DNA of 64,000 nucleotides from Colwellia sp. TT2012 (GCF_001440345.1 NZ_LJYX01000017.1:310001-374000); one strand, 5' to 3'; numbered from the stretch's first letter, positions 18,302 through 26,777 are shown. Translations and numbers: made by a program. Notes: generated by a model not told the origin, from the letters alone.

Positions 18302-19186
18302 CTAAAATACAAAACTAAGACTGGTACGAAATGATGTCGCGACCGAATCTTTGTTGACATAATAAGGACTGTCGGTAATTTCATCTGATATAGTAACAAC
18401 TCGGCCGGTTACTCTGAAGACCCAGTCTTCAGTAATAGGATAAGTTACTCCAAATTCAGTACTAAAACTAACACTGTCGCCTGCTTCATAGCTACTAGCC
18501 CCCTCATCAAAGAAATCGAAACGAGTCGATGCAGCTCTTGTCTCTGACACGCCAATATAAAAGTCATTCAGTTTAGCCGAGGCATATTCAACGCCAACAA
18601 TACCGTGGAAATTCCAATTTCTAACTTGCCAATTTCGCCCAATTAACGCTGAAACCGTCGTGCCATTATGATCACCTGTTGCGTCTTGGTTGACAGAAAA
18701 TTGCACAATATTATTGCCTAAATAGCCAGTTAGTCGACCACCAACAGTTAACGGGTCACTATAATCCTTGTTGTTAAGGTCAGGGTAGCGGCCGGTATTT
18801 TCATAGTTTGATTGGAACCAGTCAGTGGTCACCGTTAAATCGAGCGACCAATTATCATTATTAATTGCGTTATAACCAACGACCAGCCCGTTGCCACTTT
18901 CACTATAGGACTCAATGAAAAAATTGTTCCAAGTGTAACTGCCATTAATAATCAGACCGAGATTAGCCCAATTACTTTCCTCACCAAAAGATGGGCTACT
19001 GCCCACAACATACACTAGGCCTAGTTCGAAATAGTTTTCTGTAATACCTGTTTGCTCAGTATCACTTCTGATACTGTAGCTAATATCGTTGGCAAAACTG
19101 GCACTAGACAAACTAGCTCCAGCAATAATTATTGCTGCCAAAGGAAAATATGAGATAAGAGGTTTTTTTATTTTTAGATTATTCAT
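18302..19186 (-). CDS. MipA/OmpV family outer-membrane protein
   Basis: 294 residues with a signal peptide (LAAIIIAGASLSSASFA) and a beta-barrel ending in ...SFRTSLSFVF with terminal Phe. The order of barrel motifs (LGLVYVVGSSP, GYNAINNDNWSLDLTV, VGGRLTGYLGNNIVQFSV, TGDHNGTTVSALIGR) is that of the MipA/OmpV family, originally described as a scaffold for murein enzymes and as a Vibrio osmoporin. It is the first gene of the operon mipA-DUF3019-rstA-rstB (gaps +14, -16, +20). RstA boxes are 60 bases upstream of its start. Confidence 0.82.
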   Translation of the reverse strand: MNNLKIKKPLISYFPLAAIIIAGASLSSASFANDISYSIRSDTEQTGITENYFELGLVYVVGSSPSFGEESNWANLGLIINGSYTWNNFFIESYSESGNGLVVGYNAINNDNWSLDLTVTTDWFQSNYENTGRYPDLNNKDYSDPLTVGGRLTGYLGNNIVQFSVNQDATGDHNGTTVSALIGRNWQVRNWNFHGIVGVEYASAKLNDFYIGVSETRAASTRFDFFDEGASSYEAGDSVSFSTEFGVTYPITEDWVFRVTGRVVTISDEITDSPYYVNKDSVATSFRTSLSFVF

Positions 19187-19245
19187 TGGTTTTATCTGCG
19201 TTGTTGAAAGTCATTACATTATGTCGATGTGCAAGGGATATTGGC

Positions 19246-19277
19246 GTAACAAGATCCATCATCTGTAACAAAATGTA
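19246..19277 (-). promoter_or_regulatory. RstA boxes controlling the mipA-rstAB operon
   Basis: TACATTTTGTTACA (minus strand, 19264-19277) matches the E. coli RstA consensus TACATNTNGTTACA at every fixed position. A second TTGTTAC half-site lies 19 bases downstream. TAATGT, a possible -10, follows 23 bases later. The pair starts 60 bases before the operon's first ATG. Confidence 0.75.
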
Positions 19278-20147
19278 GCAATTAGGGGGGAGTTGTAACG
19301 ACAGCAGAGAGTTTCCTTATTTTGATACGGCTAATTAATACAGTGAAGAGGTAACCAATAGCTAGCCCAGTACTCAAAAACCGTACAGCTACACTACATA
19401 GTTTTATAAAGAGGAAATCTATTAAAATAGGCTATTCAACCCTATTTGGTTTGAATTATCAAGTGTATTATCGCTTTGTAAACCTAAACTATAATGGCTT
19501 CGTTTGAGGCTTACAGAGGACGTTAAACTTAAATACTATTCACTTCCGTTAGAGTTATTACCGCTAGGTAATGAAACGTCTATTTTCGTATCTAAGTGAA
19601 TGTTAGGTGGAATGATTTTTACTCGTAAACTTCACCGAAAAATAGTAAACAGTGAGCCTTCCTATACGAATTTTTACAGGCAGCTTTGAGCTTACACCAG
19701 TCCCTCAAACATGCAGTAAATATTGGTTGAAATTGTCCCAAATATGTTCATAACTTCACAAAAGCTAATGTCAACTTATGGCTATCAGTTGTCGTTAAGA
19801 TCCTCCGCTACGGCATGTCAACAAAGCGCACCAAGAAGTCCTTAGCGGCGACCTGTTTTTATTGGTCATTGATTACCAGCTAAGGCTCACTGTTACCACA
19901 AAGTTGCCATTATTTTCTAGCGATTTGTGAAGTATTTTGTGATTTTCTCACGACTCTTGACGAAAAATCTTCAATAAAATTATCCCAATTTGACTACAGC
20001 TCAGAAAACCATTGAACAAGATTCTCATTATTTATGACGATCCTCATATGACTTAAAAAGCCAGAATAGTTCCCCCTTGAGTTAGGCTTAGCCAAGGTAG
20101 AGTTCGTGCAGTGAAGGCTAAAATCGAGTAATGAATATCTATTTGAC
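19278..20147. other. non-coding region between the rst operon and the sulfide cluster
   Basis: About 870 bases with no convincing gene. It contains GCGCACCAAGAAGTCCTTA (about 19828), shared with the cassette-flanking repeat, and the GTTAGGTGG-bordered inverted repeat near 19540-19615, which could be a degenerate attC. It reads as old accessory DNA. Confidence 0.5.
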
Positions 20148-20444
20148 TTAGTCACAATATAGCTTATGTAAAACACTAATGATTTCGATCACGGCTTGAC
20201 TATCTAAAGCATAATAAATCGTTTGCGCGTCTCGACGAGTTTTTACATAACTTTCACGGCGTAACCAAGCCAGATGTTGTGATAGTGTTGATTGAGCAAT
20301 AGGGAATAATTCGTTTAATTGACTGACCGATAATTCACCTTGCTGTAATGCACATAAAATCATTAATCTATGCTGGTTGCTCATTGTTTTTAATAGCTTG
20401 GTTGCTTTTTCAGCATTGGCTTCTAATTGGCTATAATCGGTCAT
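20148..20444 (-). CDS. ArsR-family persulfide-type repressor (SqrR/BigR-like)
   Basis: A 98-residue winged-helix repressor (recognition region VSQLNELFPIAQSTLSQHLAWLRR). It has exactly two cysteines, C31 (LMILCALQQGE) and C97 (LHKLYCD), at the positions used by SqrR/BigR to form a di- or tetrasulfide link when reactive sulfur is present; the arsenic-site CxC of classic ArsR is absent. It probably represses the adjacent YeeE/YedE, dioxygenase and rhodanese genes. The 27-bp palindrome at 22295 is its likely operator. Confidence 0.82.
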   Translation of the reverse strand: MTDYSQLEANAEKATKLLKTMSNQHRLMILCALQQGELSVSQLNELFPIAQSTLSQHLAWLRRESYVKTRRDAQTIYYALDSQAVIEIISVLHKLYCD

Positions 20445-20456
20445 TGTCTTCTCATG

Positions 20457-20882
20457 TTATTCGTTAGCAATGGTCTTAGATATTTTTTGGGCGACTTGCA
20501 TGCCAATGAGCATTGCAATGAAAAATCCGAAAAACTTGATGTTACCTGTCAGTAAAGTAGCTAGAGCGGGTCCAGGACAAATTCCTATTAAGCCCCAACC
20601 TAAGCCGAATATGGTAGCACCAACGATTAAAGGATTATCTATTTTATTGTTGTTTGAGACAATAAATTCTTTATCGAGCAAAGGTTTGTCTTTAGTTCGT
20701 ACCAGTAAAAAATAGCCACTGCCAAAAATGGTTAAAGCACTGGCCATCACCAAGGCTAAACTGGCATCCCATTGACCGGTTATATCTAAAAAATTAAGTA
20801 CTTTTTCTGGATTAACCATTTGTGCAATGGTCAAGCCAGCACCAAATAATACCCCGGAGATTAACGCTATCATTAATTTCAT
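20457..20882 (-). CDS. YeeE/YedE-type membrane protein, DUF6691 half
   Basis: A 141-residue membrane protein with four to five helices. The motifs LFGAGLTIAQMVNPEKVLNFLD and GLGWGLIGICPGPALATL are typical of the second half of the split YeeE/YedE (PmpB-like) thiosulfate/sulfur-species transporters. Its partner half lies three bases upstream. The conserved Cys in GICPGPAL is the type that relays the sulfur species in YeeE. Confidence 0.82.
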   Translation of the reverse strand: MKLMIALISGVLFGAGLTIAQMVNPEKVLNFLDITGQWDASLALVMASALTIFGSGYFLLVRTKDKPLLDKEFIVSNNNKIDNPLIVGATIFGLGWGLIGICPGPALATLLTGNIKFFGFFIAMLIGMQVAQKISKTIANE

Positions 20883-20885
20883 CGT

Positions 20886-21308
20886 TTAAGCTCCAAGAAT
20901 ATGACGAGTAATAAATACCGTTAAGGCGGCGGTGATCATAAAGATTATTGTCGCAACTATCGAACGAGGTGATAACCGGCCAAGTCCACAGATAGCATGG
21001 CCACTAGTACAACCATTGCCAATTTTACTGCCAAAACCAACCAATAGGCCGGCAATAATAAGCAGTGGCCAACTTGCCTCTATATCGCTAGGTAATGGTG
21101 TTGTCGGGTTCATCGCAAAAAACACTCCAAGCATTAAGCCAAGCAAAAATAGCCAGCGCCATAATCGGTCATTATCAGCCGGTTGTATTGCGCTGTACAA
21201 TATGCCGGATATTCCGGCTATTCGGCCATTAAAAATTAATAGTAATAGTGCCGAAACACCAATTAATGCACCACCAAACAAGGCGGTTAAGGGGGTGAAT
21301 TCTGTCAT
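20886..21308 (-). CDS. YeeE/YedE-type membrane protein, N-terminal half
   Basis: A 140-residue membrane protein with motifs GALIGVSALLLLIFNGRIAGISGI and GFGSKIGNGCTSGHAICGLGRLS. The latter carries the conserved cysteines of YeeE/YedE. With the next gene it forms a split transporter of the PmpA/PmpB kind, which moves thiosulfate or another reduced sulfur species across the inner membrane. It is probably co-transcribed with the DUF6691 half and the repressor. Confidence 0.82.
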   Translation of the reverse strand: MTEFTPLTALFGGALIGVSALLLLIFNGRIAGISGILYSAIQPADNDRLWRWLFLLGLMLGVFFAMNPTTPLPSDIEASWPLLIIAGLLVGFGSKIGNGCTSGHAICGLGRLSPRSIVATIIFMITAALTVFITRHILGA

Positions 21309-21382
21309 ATGTCTCTCTTTAGTAGCTTAAATAACGCTGTATAGTCAATAATAGTAATGTATAACACGTCAACTTTTTCCCG

Positions 21383-22261
21383 CTATTTCTCTGGGTAGAA
21401 TAAGTTCTGCTTAATGGGGATTTTTAAAAATACTTGTTCACTCGGCTCCGCACTTGGTAATTTTCCACCGCGAATATTTACTTGAAGAGCTGGATAGAGC
21501 AGCTCGGGTACGGCTAAATTTTCATCGCGACTTTGGCGTAGCTGAATAAATTCTGCCTTTGATGTTTTACCATTAATATGAATATTATCGCGCTTACTCT
21601 CGGCCACTGTGGTGGTATAATTTAGCTGCCGACCATTGGGTTGATAATCATGGCAGACCCATAATTTAGTTTCCTCTGGTAGGTTATGAATAAGCTTAAT
21701 ACTGTCAAATAAAGTACTGGCATCACCACCAGGAAAGTCACAACGTGCGGTGCCGCCATCTGGCATAAATAGTGTGTCGCCAATAAAGGCATTATCTTCA
21801 ACTAAATAAGTTAGGCCGTCATTGGTATGTCCGGGAGTTGCCAATACTAATACACTTAGTTGACCAAAATTAATCACCTGTTCGGAGCTAAGTAGCACAT
21901 CAAAAACATCACCCGTTGCCAAAAGCTCTTGGTCTGAAATATTAAAAATTTGTTTAAAAGTTTGCTGAACCTTGGTAATACCAGCACTCACTGCTGTTTG
22001 ACCGCCAAGTTCAGATTTTAGATAATGTGCTGCACTGAGATGATCAGCATGAGCATGCGTTTCTAAAATCCAATCGAGAGTGAGTTTATTTTTTTTGAGA
22101 AAGGCAATTTGATTATCGGCAAATTCACTCCAGATTTTACCAGACGACAATGAGAAGTCTAAGACACTATCAATAATAATGGCATGGCCGCCAAGCTTAT
22201 CGAAAACGATATAACTGATTGTTGAACTGTAAGCATGATAAAAAGATTTAATATTGACCAT
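21383..22261 (-). CDS. metallo-beta-lactamase-fold persulfide dioxygenase/BlhA-type hydrolase
   Basis: 293 residues from ATG 22261 (MVNIKSFYHAY); the longer frame to 22345 runs through the operator and encodes unsuitable residues, so the shorter start is chosen. Metal ligands: HxHxDH in ETHAHADHLSAAHYL, His in TPGHTNDG, Asp in IGDTLFMPDGGTARCDFPGG, and a distal His in VCHDYQPNGR. This set is typical of ETHE1/BlhA-type persulfide dioxygenases, which oxidise glutathione persulfide to sulfite. The sulfide-cluster context (SqrR-like repressor, rhodanese, YeeE) supports this. Confidence 0.82.
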   Translation of the reverse strand: MVNIKSFYHAYSSTISYIVFDKLGGHAIIIDSVLDFSLSSGKIWSEFADNQIAFLKKNKLTLDWILETHAHADHLSAAHYLKSELGGQTAVSAGITKVQQTFKQIFNISDQELLATGDVFDVLLSSEQVINFGQLSVLVLATPGHTNDGLTYLVEDNAFIGDTLFMPDGGTARCDFPGGDASTLFDSIKLIHNLPEETKLWVCHDYQPNGRQLNYTTTVAESKRDNIHINGKTSKAEFIQLRQSRDENLAVPELLYPALQVNIRGGKLPSAEPSEQVFLKIPIKQNLFYPEK

Positions 22262-22294
22262 TATGATTATTTTCTCTTGTATTCTTACTATGAT

Positions 22295-22321
22295 ATATCG
22301 TATATTAGCAATATACGATAT
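22295..22321. promoter_or_regulatory. 27-bp palindromic operator of the sulfide cluster
   Basis: ATATCGTATATT-AGC-AATATACGATAT is a perfect 12-bp inverted repeat with a three-base centre. It lies 34 bases upstream of the dioxygenase start on one strand and 17 bases upstream of the exporter start on the other. AT-rich palindromes of this type are bound by BigR/SqrR. Confidence 0.75.
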
Positions 22322-22337
22322 TAAAAGGCAAGAAAAA

Positions 22338-22825
22338 ATGTTCATTATTATTTATGCTTTATTAATTGGCCTGAGTTTAGGCGTTCTAGGCTCCGGTGGT
22401 GCCATTTTAACCATACCTGTGCTCATCTATGGCTTAGAGCAAAGCCAAATAGTAGCAATTACGAGCTCTTTGGTTATTGTTGGTACTATTAGTTTGTTTA
22501 CCGTCATAGTGAACTTGGCCAAGAAACAGATTAATTGGTCGATAGTATTGCTGTTTGGTTTACCCAGTACGGTGGCTACCAGCTTGGTGATATTAGCCTA
22601 AATGCTGTTGTTGGTTTTTTAAAATATCAGCAGTTACTGGTGGGTATTAACCAAAGCCTTGATTGGCAAGTTATCGGCTTGATCAGTGTCATTGGTTCAA
22701 TTGGCAGCTTAATAGGTCAAAAAATAGCTACGAAATTACCACAGAAAACAATTCGTCAGTTGTTTGCATTAATACTACTACTTATGTCGAGTTTTATTTT
22801 AATACAAACCTTACTCAATTTTTAA
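22338..22825 (+). pseudogene. sulfite exporter TauE/SafE, internally deleted and frameshifted
   Basis: The frame from ATG 22338 reads MFIIIYALLIGLSLGVLGSGGAILTIPVLIYG, the TauE/SafE N-terminus, and runs to LLFGLPSTVATSLVILA before stopping at 22601. The next frame continues NAVVGFLKYQ...DWQVIGLISVIGSIGSLIGQKIA, the family C-terminus. Restoring one T gives ATSLVILALNAVVGFLKY, so there is a one-base loss. In addition the last part of the N half and the first part of the C half (about 80-90 residues) are missing. Not expected to be functional. It is divergent from the dioxygenase and shares its operator. Confidence 0.85.
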
Positions 22826-22851
22826 CTGGTTTTAACCTTTAGGAAATAACA

Positions 22852-23238
22852 ATGCTTATTAATGTTAAAGAGCTAGTACGTCTAGCAAAAAAAGAGATTA
22901 TGGAAATAACGTGTGATGAGCTGTATGCACAGTTGCCAACCCAACCCCTGATTATTGATTTACGTGAAGCTGTCGAATTAGAAAATGGTCTGTTACCCGG
23001 TGCTATTCATATGCCAAGAGGTGTATTAGAAATGCGTATCACTTCCTTAGCTAGGGTTGCTGATACTGCTGAGCCATTACAGGCTCTTGCCCAGCAAAAT
23101 ATTTATTTATATTGCCAAAGTGACGCACGTTCAATCTTAGCCGCTCAATCATTAGCAAAAATGGGCCTTAATAAAGTTTATTCACTCACTGGCGGAGCTA
23201 CCGAATGGCGCAATAAAGATCTACCGTTTAGCCAGTAA
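22852..23238 (+). CDS. rhodanese-domain sulfurtransferase
   Basis: A 128-residue single-domain rhodanese. The active-site loop is YLYCQSDARS with C88; CH2A/B-like motifs LIIDLREAVELENGLLPGAIHMPRG and LTGGATEWRNKDLPF flank it. The enzyme transfers sulfane sulfur between thiosulfate or persulfide donors and acceptors. It lies 26 bases after the broken TauE gene behind its own TAGGAA ribosome site, so expression from the operator region should survive the exporter's loss. Confidence 0.85.
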   Translation: MLINVKELVRLAKKEIMEITCDELYAQLPTQPLIIDLREAVELENGLLPGAIHMPRGVLEMRITSLARVADTAEPLQALAQQNIYLYCQSDARSILAAQSLAKMGLNKVYSLTGGATEWRNKDLPFSQ

Positions 23239-23395
23239 CCGCCAAAGAATAAGCGAATAAATGCTAGCTATACTTGTGAATGCGTGAACTTATCCGTATG
23301 GAATTTTTTTGCTGTGGCAAAGATTATATTTCATATAGATTAATTACCTTAAAGGTTGGCATAAGCCGACTCAATTCATTCATGGAGAAGAGTGT

Positions 23396-23725
23396 ATGGG
23401 AAAAGTAACAAATATAACCAAGGTAAAGTTTTCCATTGGCGACTTAATTCAACACCGACTTTTTGCATATCGTGGCGTTATAGTCGATGTTGATGTGAAT
23501 TTTCAACTCACTGATGATTGGTATGATCAAGTAGCTAAGTCTCGACCGCCAAAAGATAAGCCTTGGTATAGTGTATTAGTTCATGGCAGTTCACATTCAA
23601 CGTATGTAGCCGAACAAAACTTAGCCCCTGATGATATTTTGACCGACATCAGCCATCCAAAACTAACACACTATTTTTCTACGTTAGAAAATGGCCGATA
23701 TGTTCGCAATAAACCGATGAATTAA
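23396..23725 (+). CDS. hspQ: heat-shock protein HspQ
   Basis: 109 residues (E. coli 105). The signature KFSIGDLIQHRLFAYRGVIVDVD, WYDQVAKSRPPKDKPWYSVLV and STYVAEQNL is diagnostic for HspQ, a hemimethylated-DNA-binding-fold protein that acts as a specificity factor for Lon protease. Start ATG at 23396 after GGAGAAGAGTGT. Confidence 0.93.
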   Translation: MGKVTNITKVKFSIGDLIQHRLFAYRGVIVDVDVNFQLTDDWYDQVAKSRPPKDKPWYSVLVHGSSHSTYVAEQNLAPDDILTDISHPKLTHYFSTLENGRYVRNKPMN

Positions 23726-23769
23726 GGCAGTAACCACATTAATGATCACTCGCTAAACCAGTTAGCTAA

Positions 23770-24429
23770 TTACGAAAACATTTTTTTAAAACTGTCCGCC
23801 ATCTTGATGAACTTTTCTTTCATCGAGCGCTTTAAATCGATATTGACACTACTAAATATCGAAAAGCCTTCAATAATAATGGTGGGGGTTGGTGTCGTTG
23901 ACCTTACCTGGCTAACGCCATTATTAGGCGCTGAGTTATCAATACTGGCAAAAATACAAAAAGCTTTAGAAGCAACATTAATATTTTCCGGCACATAAAT
24001 AGTATCACTACTAAAGAGGCTAAAAATTTTTATACGCACTTCTTGCTGACTAAATACTGCATCAGTAAAGTCGATTTTAGTGCTACTAAAAAGACTAAAA
24101 TAACGTATCTCATTAGCAACTCGAAACGCACCACCACGATTGCTGCTACTAAATATATTTATCATGGTATCCACTTCTTCTGCTTCACCAGCAACAAAAT
24201 TAGGCGCTAGGTCTTGCTTTTTGCTTTCAACAAAGGCTTTATCAACAGCAAGTGGTAAATCACTGGTCAGTTCAACAAGTGCTTGATGATTAGCCAACTC
24301 CATCGCTTGGTCTAAACGACGATCAAATGCTTCATAAGAGATTTCACCATGACTATAATTCATGATTAATTGATCAATCACTTCACTGCGAACAGTTTCA
24401 ATGGGTCTATCTTCAAGATTTACTGACAT
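23770..24429 (-). CDS. DUF1707/LiaF-like protein
   Basis: A 219-residue soluble protein. Residues 10-60 (ETVRSEVIDQLIMNYSHGEISYEAFDRRLDQAMELANHQALVELTSDLP) are a SHOCT/DUF1707-like helical domain. The remainder is a repeated beta pattern (FSLFSS, KIFSLFSSDTIYVPE, IEGFSIFSSVNIDLKR) like the LiaF C-terminal domain. LiaF-type proteins modulate envelope-stress systems, but no membrane segments are present here. The function is uncertain. Confidence 0.7.
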   Translation of the reverse strand: MSVNLEDRPIETVRSEVIDQLIMNYSHGEISYEAFDRRLDQAMELANHQALVELTSDLPLAVDKAFVESKKQDLAPNFVAGEAEEVDTMINIFSSSNRGGAFRVANEIRYFSLFSSTKIDFTDAVFSQQEVRIKIFSLFSSDTIYVPENINVASKAFCIFASIDNSAPNNGVSQVRSTTPTPTIIIEGFSIFSSVNIDLKRSMKEKFIKMADSFKKMFS

Positions 24430-24986
24430 ATCTCTTCCTTGTTTTAACTAAGCTTGAACCTAAACGTAAACTAAAGGTAATTAGTTAACGAGTTATAATT
24501 AACTATCAAATAAAGCAAATGTTACGCCACAAATATAAAGACATAAATTCAATAACTTACAAAAACACAAAAGGTAATTTAGTGTTAAGTAAACTAGATG
24601 TTAGTTTATTTGACCACAGTTTTGCAAATAATCGTGCCTACATCGCTCTCTACAACCAGTCCTATTATATTAGCAGCTGTGTTATACCTCCTTCACCTTG
24701 ATATAAAGGAGCTCTTCAACACAAAGTTCTGAAGTTAATAATTTTCACTCTGATAAGGTAATTAACTAACATACACTTTTCAGCTCCTATACCTTTATTT
24801 TCATCGGTAAACTTTCTTCATCTATCACACATCTCTGAAAATAATTTTACCGCACTAAAAATGGCATTTTGCCCCCTTTAAAAGGCTATTTCAGTGCCTT
24901 TTAACTCATTGTTTTTACTCGTATTAAATTGGTGGCTATTTTAACTACCTAGGTGGTAATCTTCACGCACTATCACTTGGAGGGCT
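24430..24986. other. intergenic region before the Qnr-type gene
   Basis: About 560 bases. I see no gene or recognisable repeat, only a small hairpin CTCCTT...AAGGAG near 24688-24711 and AT-rich sequence. The right end carries the Qnr-gene ribosome site (TTGGAGGGCT). No LexA box is visible, unlike qnrB promoters. Confidence 0.5.
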
Positions 24987-25646
24987 ATGATGCCGACAAC
25001 TAAAAAAGACTTTATTGAGCACGACTTCTCTAACCAAGACTTGCAAGGCATGCGCTTTGAACAATGTAATTTCTATCGATGTAATTTTAATAGGTCTGAT
25101 TTAAGCGATGTTGAATTTATTGAATGTAGCTTTATCGAGCAAGGTAGCATTGAGGGCTGCCGATTTGATTATGCGGACTTACGTGATACTAGCTTTAAGC
25201 AGTGTAGATTATCTATGGCTAGCTTTATCGGAGCGAATTGCTTAGGCATAGAGTTTAGGTCTTGTGACTTGAAAGGGGCTAACTTTGTTAAAGCGAGTTT
25301 TGAAAATACAATTTCACGTCAGTCATATTTTTGTTTGGCCTATATCACCGGATGTAATTTATCTTATGCAAACTTTTCTGGTGTGCGTATTGAGAAGTGT
25401 GACTTATTTGAAAATCGCTGGCATGGCGCTAACTTGCAAAGTGCGTCACTGAAAAATTCAGATTTAAGCCGCAGTGAATTTTCAGAAGATGCTTGGGAGC
25501 AGTTCCAAATGCAAGGTTGCGACTTAACACATACAGAATTAAATGGTCTCAACATCAGGCGAGTGGACCTTGATGGCGTAAAATTTTGTCATTGGCAACA
25601 AGAGCAATTACTAGAGAGCTTAGGGATCCTAGTATTACCCGACTAA
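24987..25646 (+). CDS. Qnr-type pentapeptide repeat protein
   Basis: 219 residues (or 218 from the adjacent second ATG), the length of plasmid Qnr proteins. It is a quadrilateral beta-helix of A(D/N)LxF-type repeats with the Qnr-specific landmarks in order: FYRCNFNRSDL, ADLRDTSFKQCRLS, IGANCLGIEFRSCDLKGANF, SYFCLAYITGCNLSY, LFENRWHGANL, LSRSEFS and the end WQQEQLLESLGILVLPD. Known Qnr proteins mimic DNA and protect gyrase/topoisomerase IV from quinolones; chromosomal homologues in Shewanella and Vibrio are thought to be their source. Its native role here is unknown. Confidence 0.9.
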   Translation: MMPTTKKDFIEHDFSNQDLQGMRFEQCNFYRCNFNRSDLSDVEFIECSFIEQGSIEGCRFDYADLRDTSFKQCRLSMASFIGANCLGIEFRSCDLKGANFVKASFENTISRQSYFCLAYITGCNLSYANFSGVRIEKCDLFENRWHGANLQSASLKNSDLSRSEFSEDAWEQFQMQGCDLTHTELNGLNIRRVDLDGVKFCHWQQEQLLESLGILVLPD

Positions 25647-25900
25647 AACAGATAATCGCAATTAAGACCGCTCAAATTGTCTTATCAGCAAGCTATACTT
25701 TTATCGCTAATATCAAGTTAACTATGGAAGTTTCCCTTATTATCATTCACTTCCTTTTAGTGCACTTAGTTACCCCTAGCCAATTTTATTTAACCAAAAG
25801 AAACGGTAATCTAATAGACATATATAGTGGCTTAGCTTAAAAGTGTATTGCTCAATTAAAAGGCAAATGCACGGAGTTGACGTGAGTCAATGAGTATCTA

Positions 25901-26162
25901 ATACCCGTAATCAATCAAGATGCAAGTTTCAGAGTGCTTGAGCAATTTCACTACAAGGCGCAGCTTTGTAGTAATGGTTATTCCCTTACTAAGAGGTGTA
26001 ACGACGTAGTGATGTTGCCCAAGCACTTCTGCGATGGGTTTAAAATGACTTTATTCAGCGTTAAATAATCAAACCATAGAATGACTATGCTTAAATAATT
26101 TACCTAGCCTAAAGTCATTTTAACTCCCACTGAAATCCTGCACTTTGAATGGTTACGGGTAT
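25901..26162. mobile_element. 262-bp MITE-like element with terminal inverted repeats
   Basis: It starts ATACCCGTAA and ends TTACGGGTAT. The imperfect complement continues for about 33 bases at each end. Inside are two more nested inverted repeats: GTGCTTG...CAAGCAC (25937-26025) and TTTAAAATGACTTT/AAAGTCATTTTAA (26039-26125). There is no coding capacity. The flanks are compatible with a TA target duplication. Confidence 0.8.
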
Positions 26163-26204
26163 AGATGCCTTAATTGGGCGATACACAAATAAGATAAAAT
26201 ACTA

Positions 26205-26777
26205 TTAGTGGAGAATTGCGCGAATAGGTAGAGCCGCACAAATTTTAGCTTCAGCAATTAAAATTTCTTCTAAGCGCTGGTCAACTTCGCCTTTGTCACA
26301 ATACTCGTACGCCAGCTCAACAAATAAGTTTTTATGCTTTTCTTCTGACTTAGCAATGGCGACATAAAAATCTTTATCTTTACCTTCAGGAAGTGCTTGT
26401 GAAACTAACCAAAACTTCTCATAACCACGCGCTTCAATAACGGCGGCAACCAGTAATCTATCCATCATAAAATAACTGGTGCCATTACGGAACAAGGCGC
26501 GGAGCTGGTTAATGTAAGGGTCTTTTTTATCTTGACCTAAGGTGACATCGCGGGCGACAAGTAACTTTAATACTTGTTTAAAATGAATAAGCTCTTCAAT
26601 GGCTAAATCAGTCATAGCGCGAACCAATTTAGCTTTGTCTGGATAATGAGACAGCATTGCCATTGCCATACCTGAAGCTTTCTTCTCGGCTGCAGCATGG
26701 TCTTGCAAAAACAAGTTAAAGTCAGCCATAACGGCATCAACCCAATCTTGGCCAGTGTGGTGTTTTAATTCAAACAT
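26205..26777 (-). CDS. miaE: tRNA-(ms2io6A)-hydroxylase MiaE
   Basis: A 190-residue four-helix diiron protein. Metal ligands follow the MiaE pattern: an early Glu in AAAEKKASGMAM, E-x2-H in IEELIHFKQVLKLL, a Glu in AAVIEARGYEKF, and E-x2-H in SEEKHKNLFVELA. The enzyme hydroxylates the isopentenyl group of ms2i6A37 in tRNA in aerobic conditions. Monocistronic, minus strand. Confidence 0.92.
   Translation of the reverse strand: MFELKHHTGQDWVDAVMADFNLFLQDHAAAEKKASGMAMAMLSHYPDKAKLVRAMTDLAIEELIHFKQVLKLLVARDVTLGQDKKDPYINQLRALFRNGTSYFMMDRLLVAAVIEARGYEKFWLVSQALPEGKDKDFYVAIAKSEEKHKNLFVELAYEYCDKGEVDQRLEEILIAEAKICAALPIRAILH

Noticed and set aside
19500-19640. Possible second attC site ending GTTAGGTGG
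   Set aside because: The inner arms ATTCACTT/AAGTGAAT pair, but no RYYYAAC lies at the expected place and no cassette-like gene adjoins it; kept only as a note.
19994-20176. 60-codon minus-strand frame beyond the ArsR-type gene
   Set aside because: It overlaps the regulator's 3' end, has no ribosome site or recognisable motif.
22262-22345. Longer N-terminus for the metallo-beta-lactamase-fold enzyme
   Set aside because: It would run through the 27-bp palindrome and past the divergent gene's start; the family begins at the inner ATG (22261).
24519-24701. 60-codon plus-strand frame before the Qnr-type gene
   Set aside because: No ribosome site, no similarity to anything known, low-complexity AT-rich composition.
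25586-25840. 84-codon frame overlapping the end of the Qnr-type gene
   Set aside because: It starts inside the Qnr gene in another frame and runs into repeat DNA; no ribosome site.
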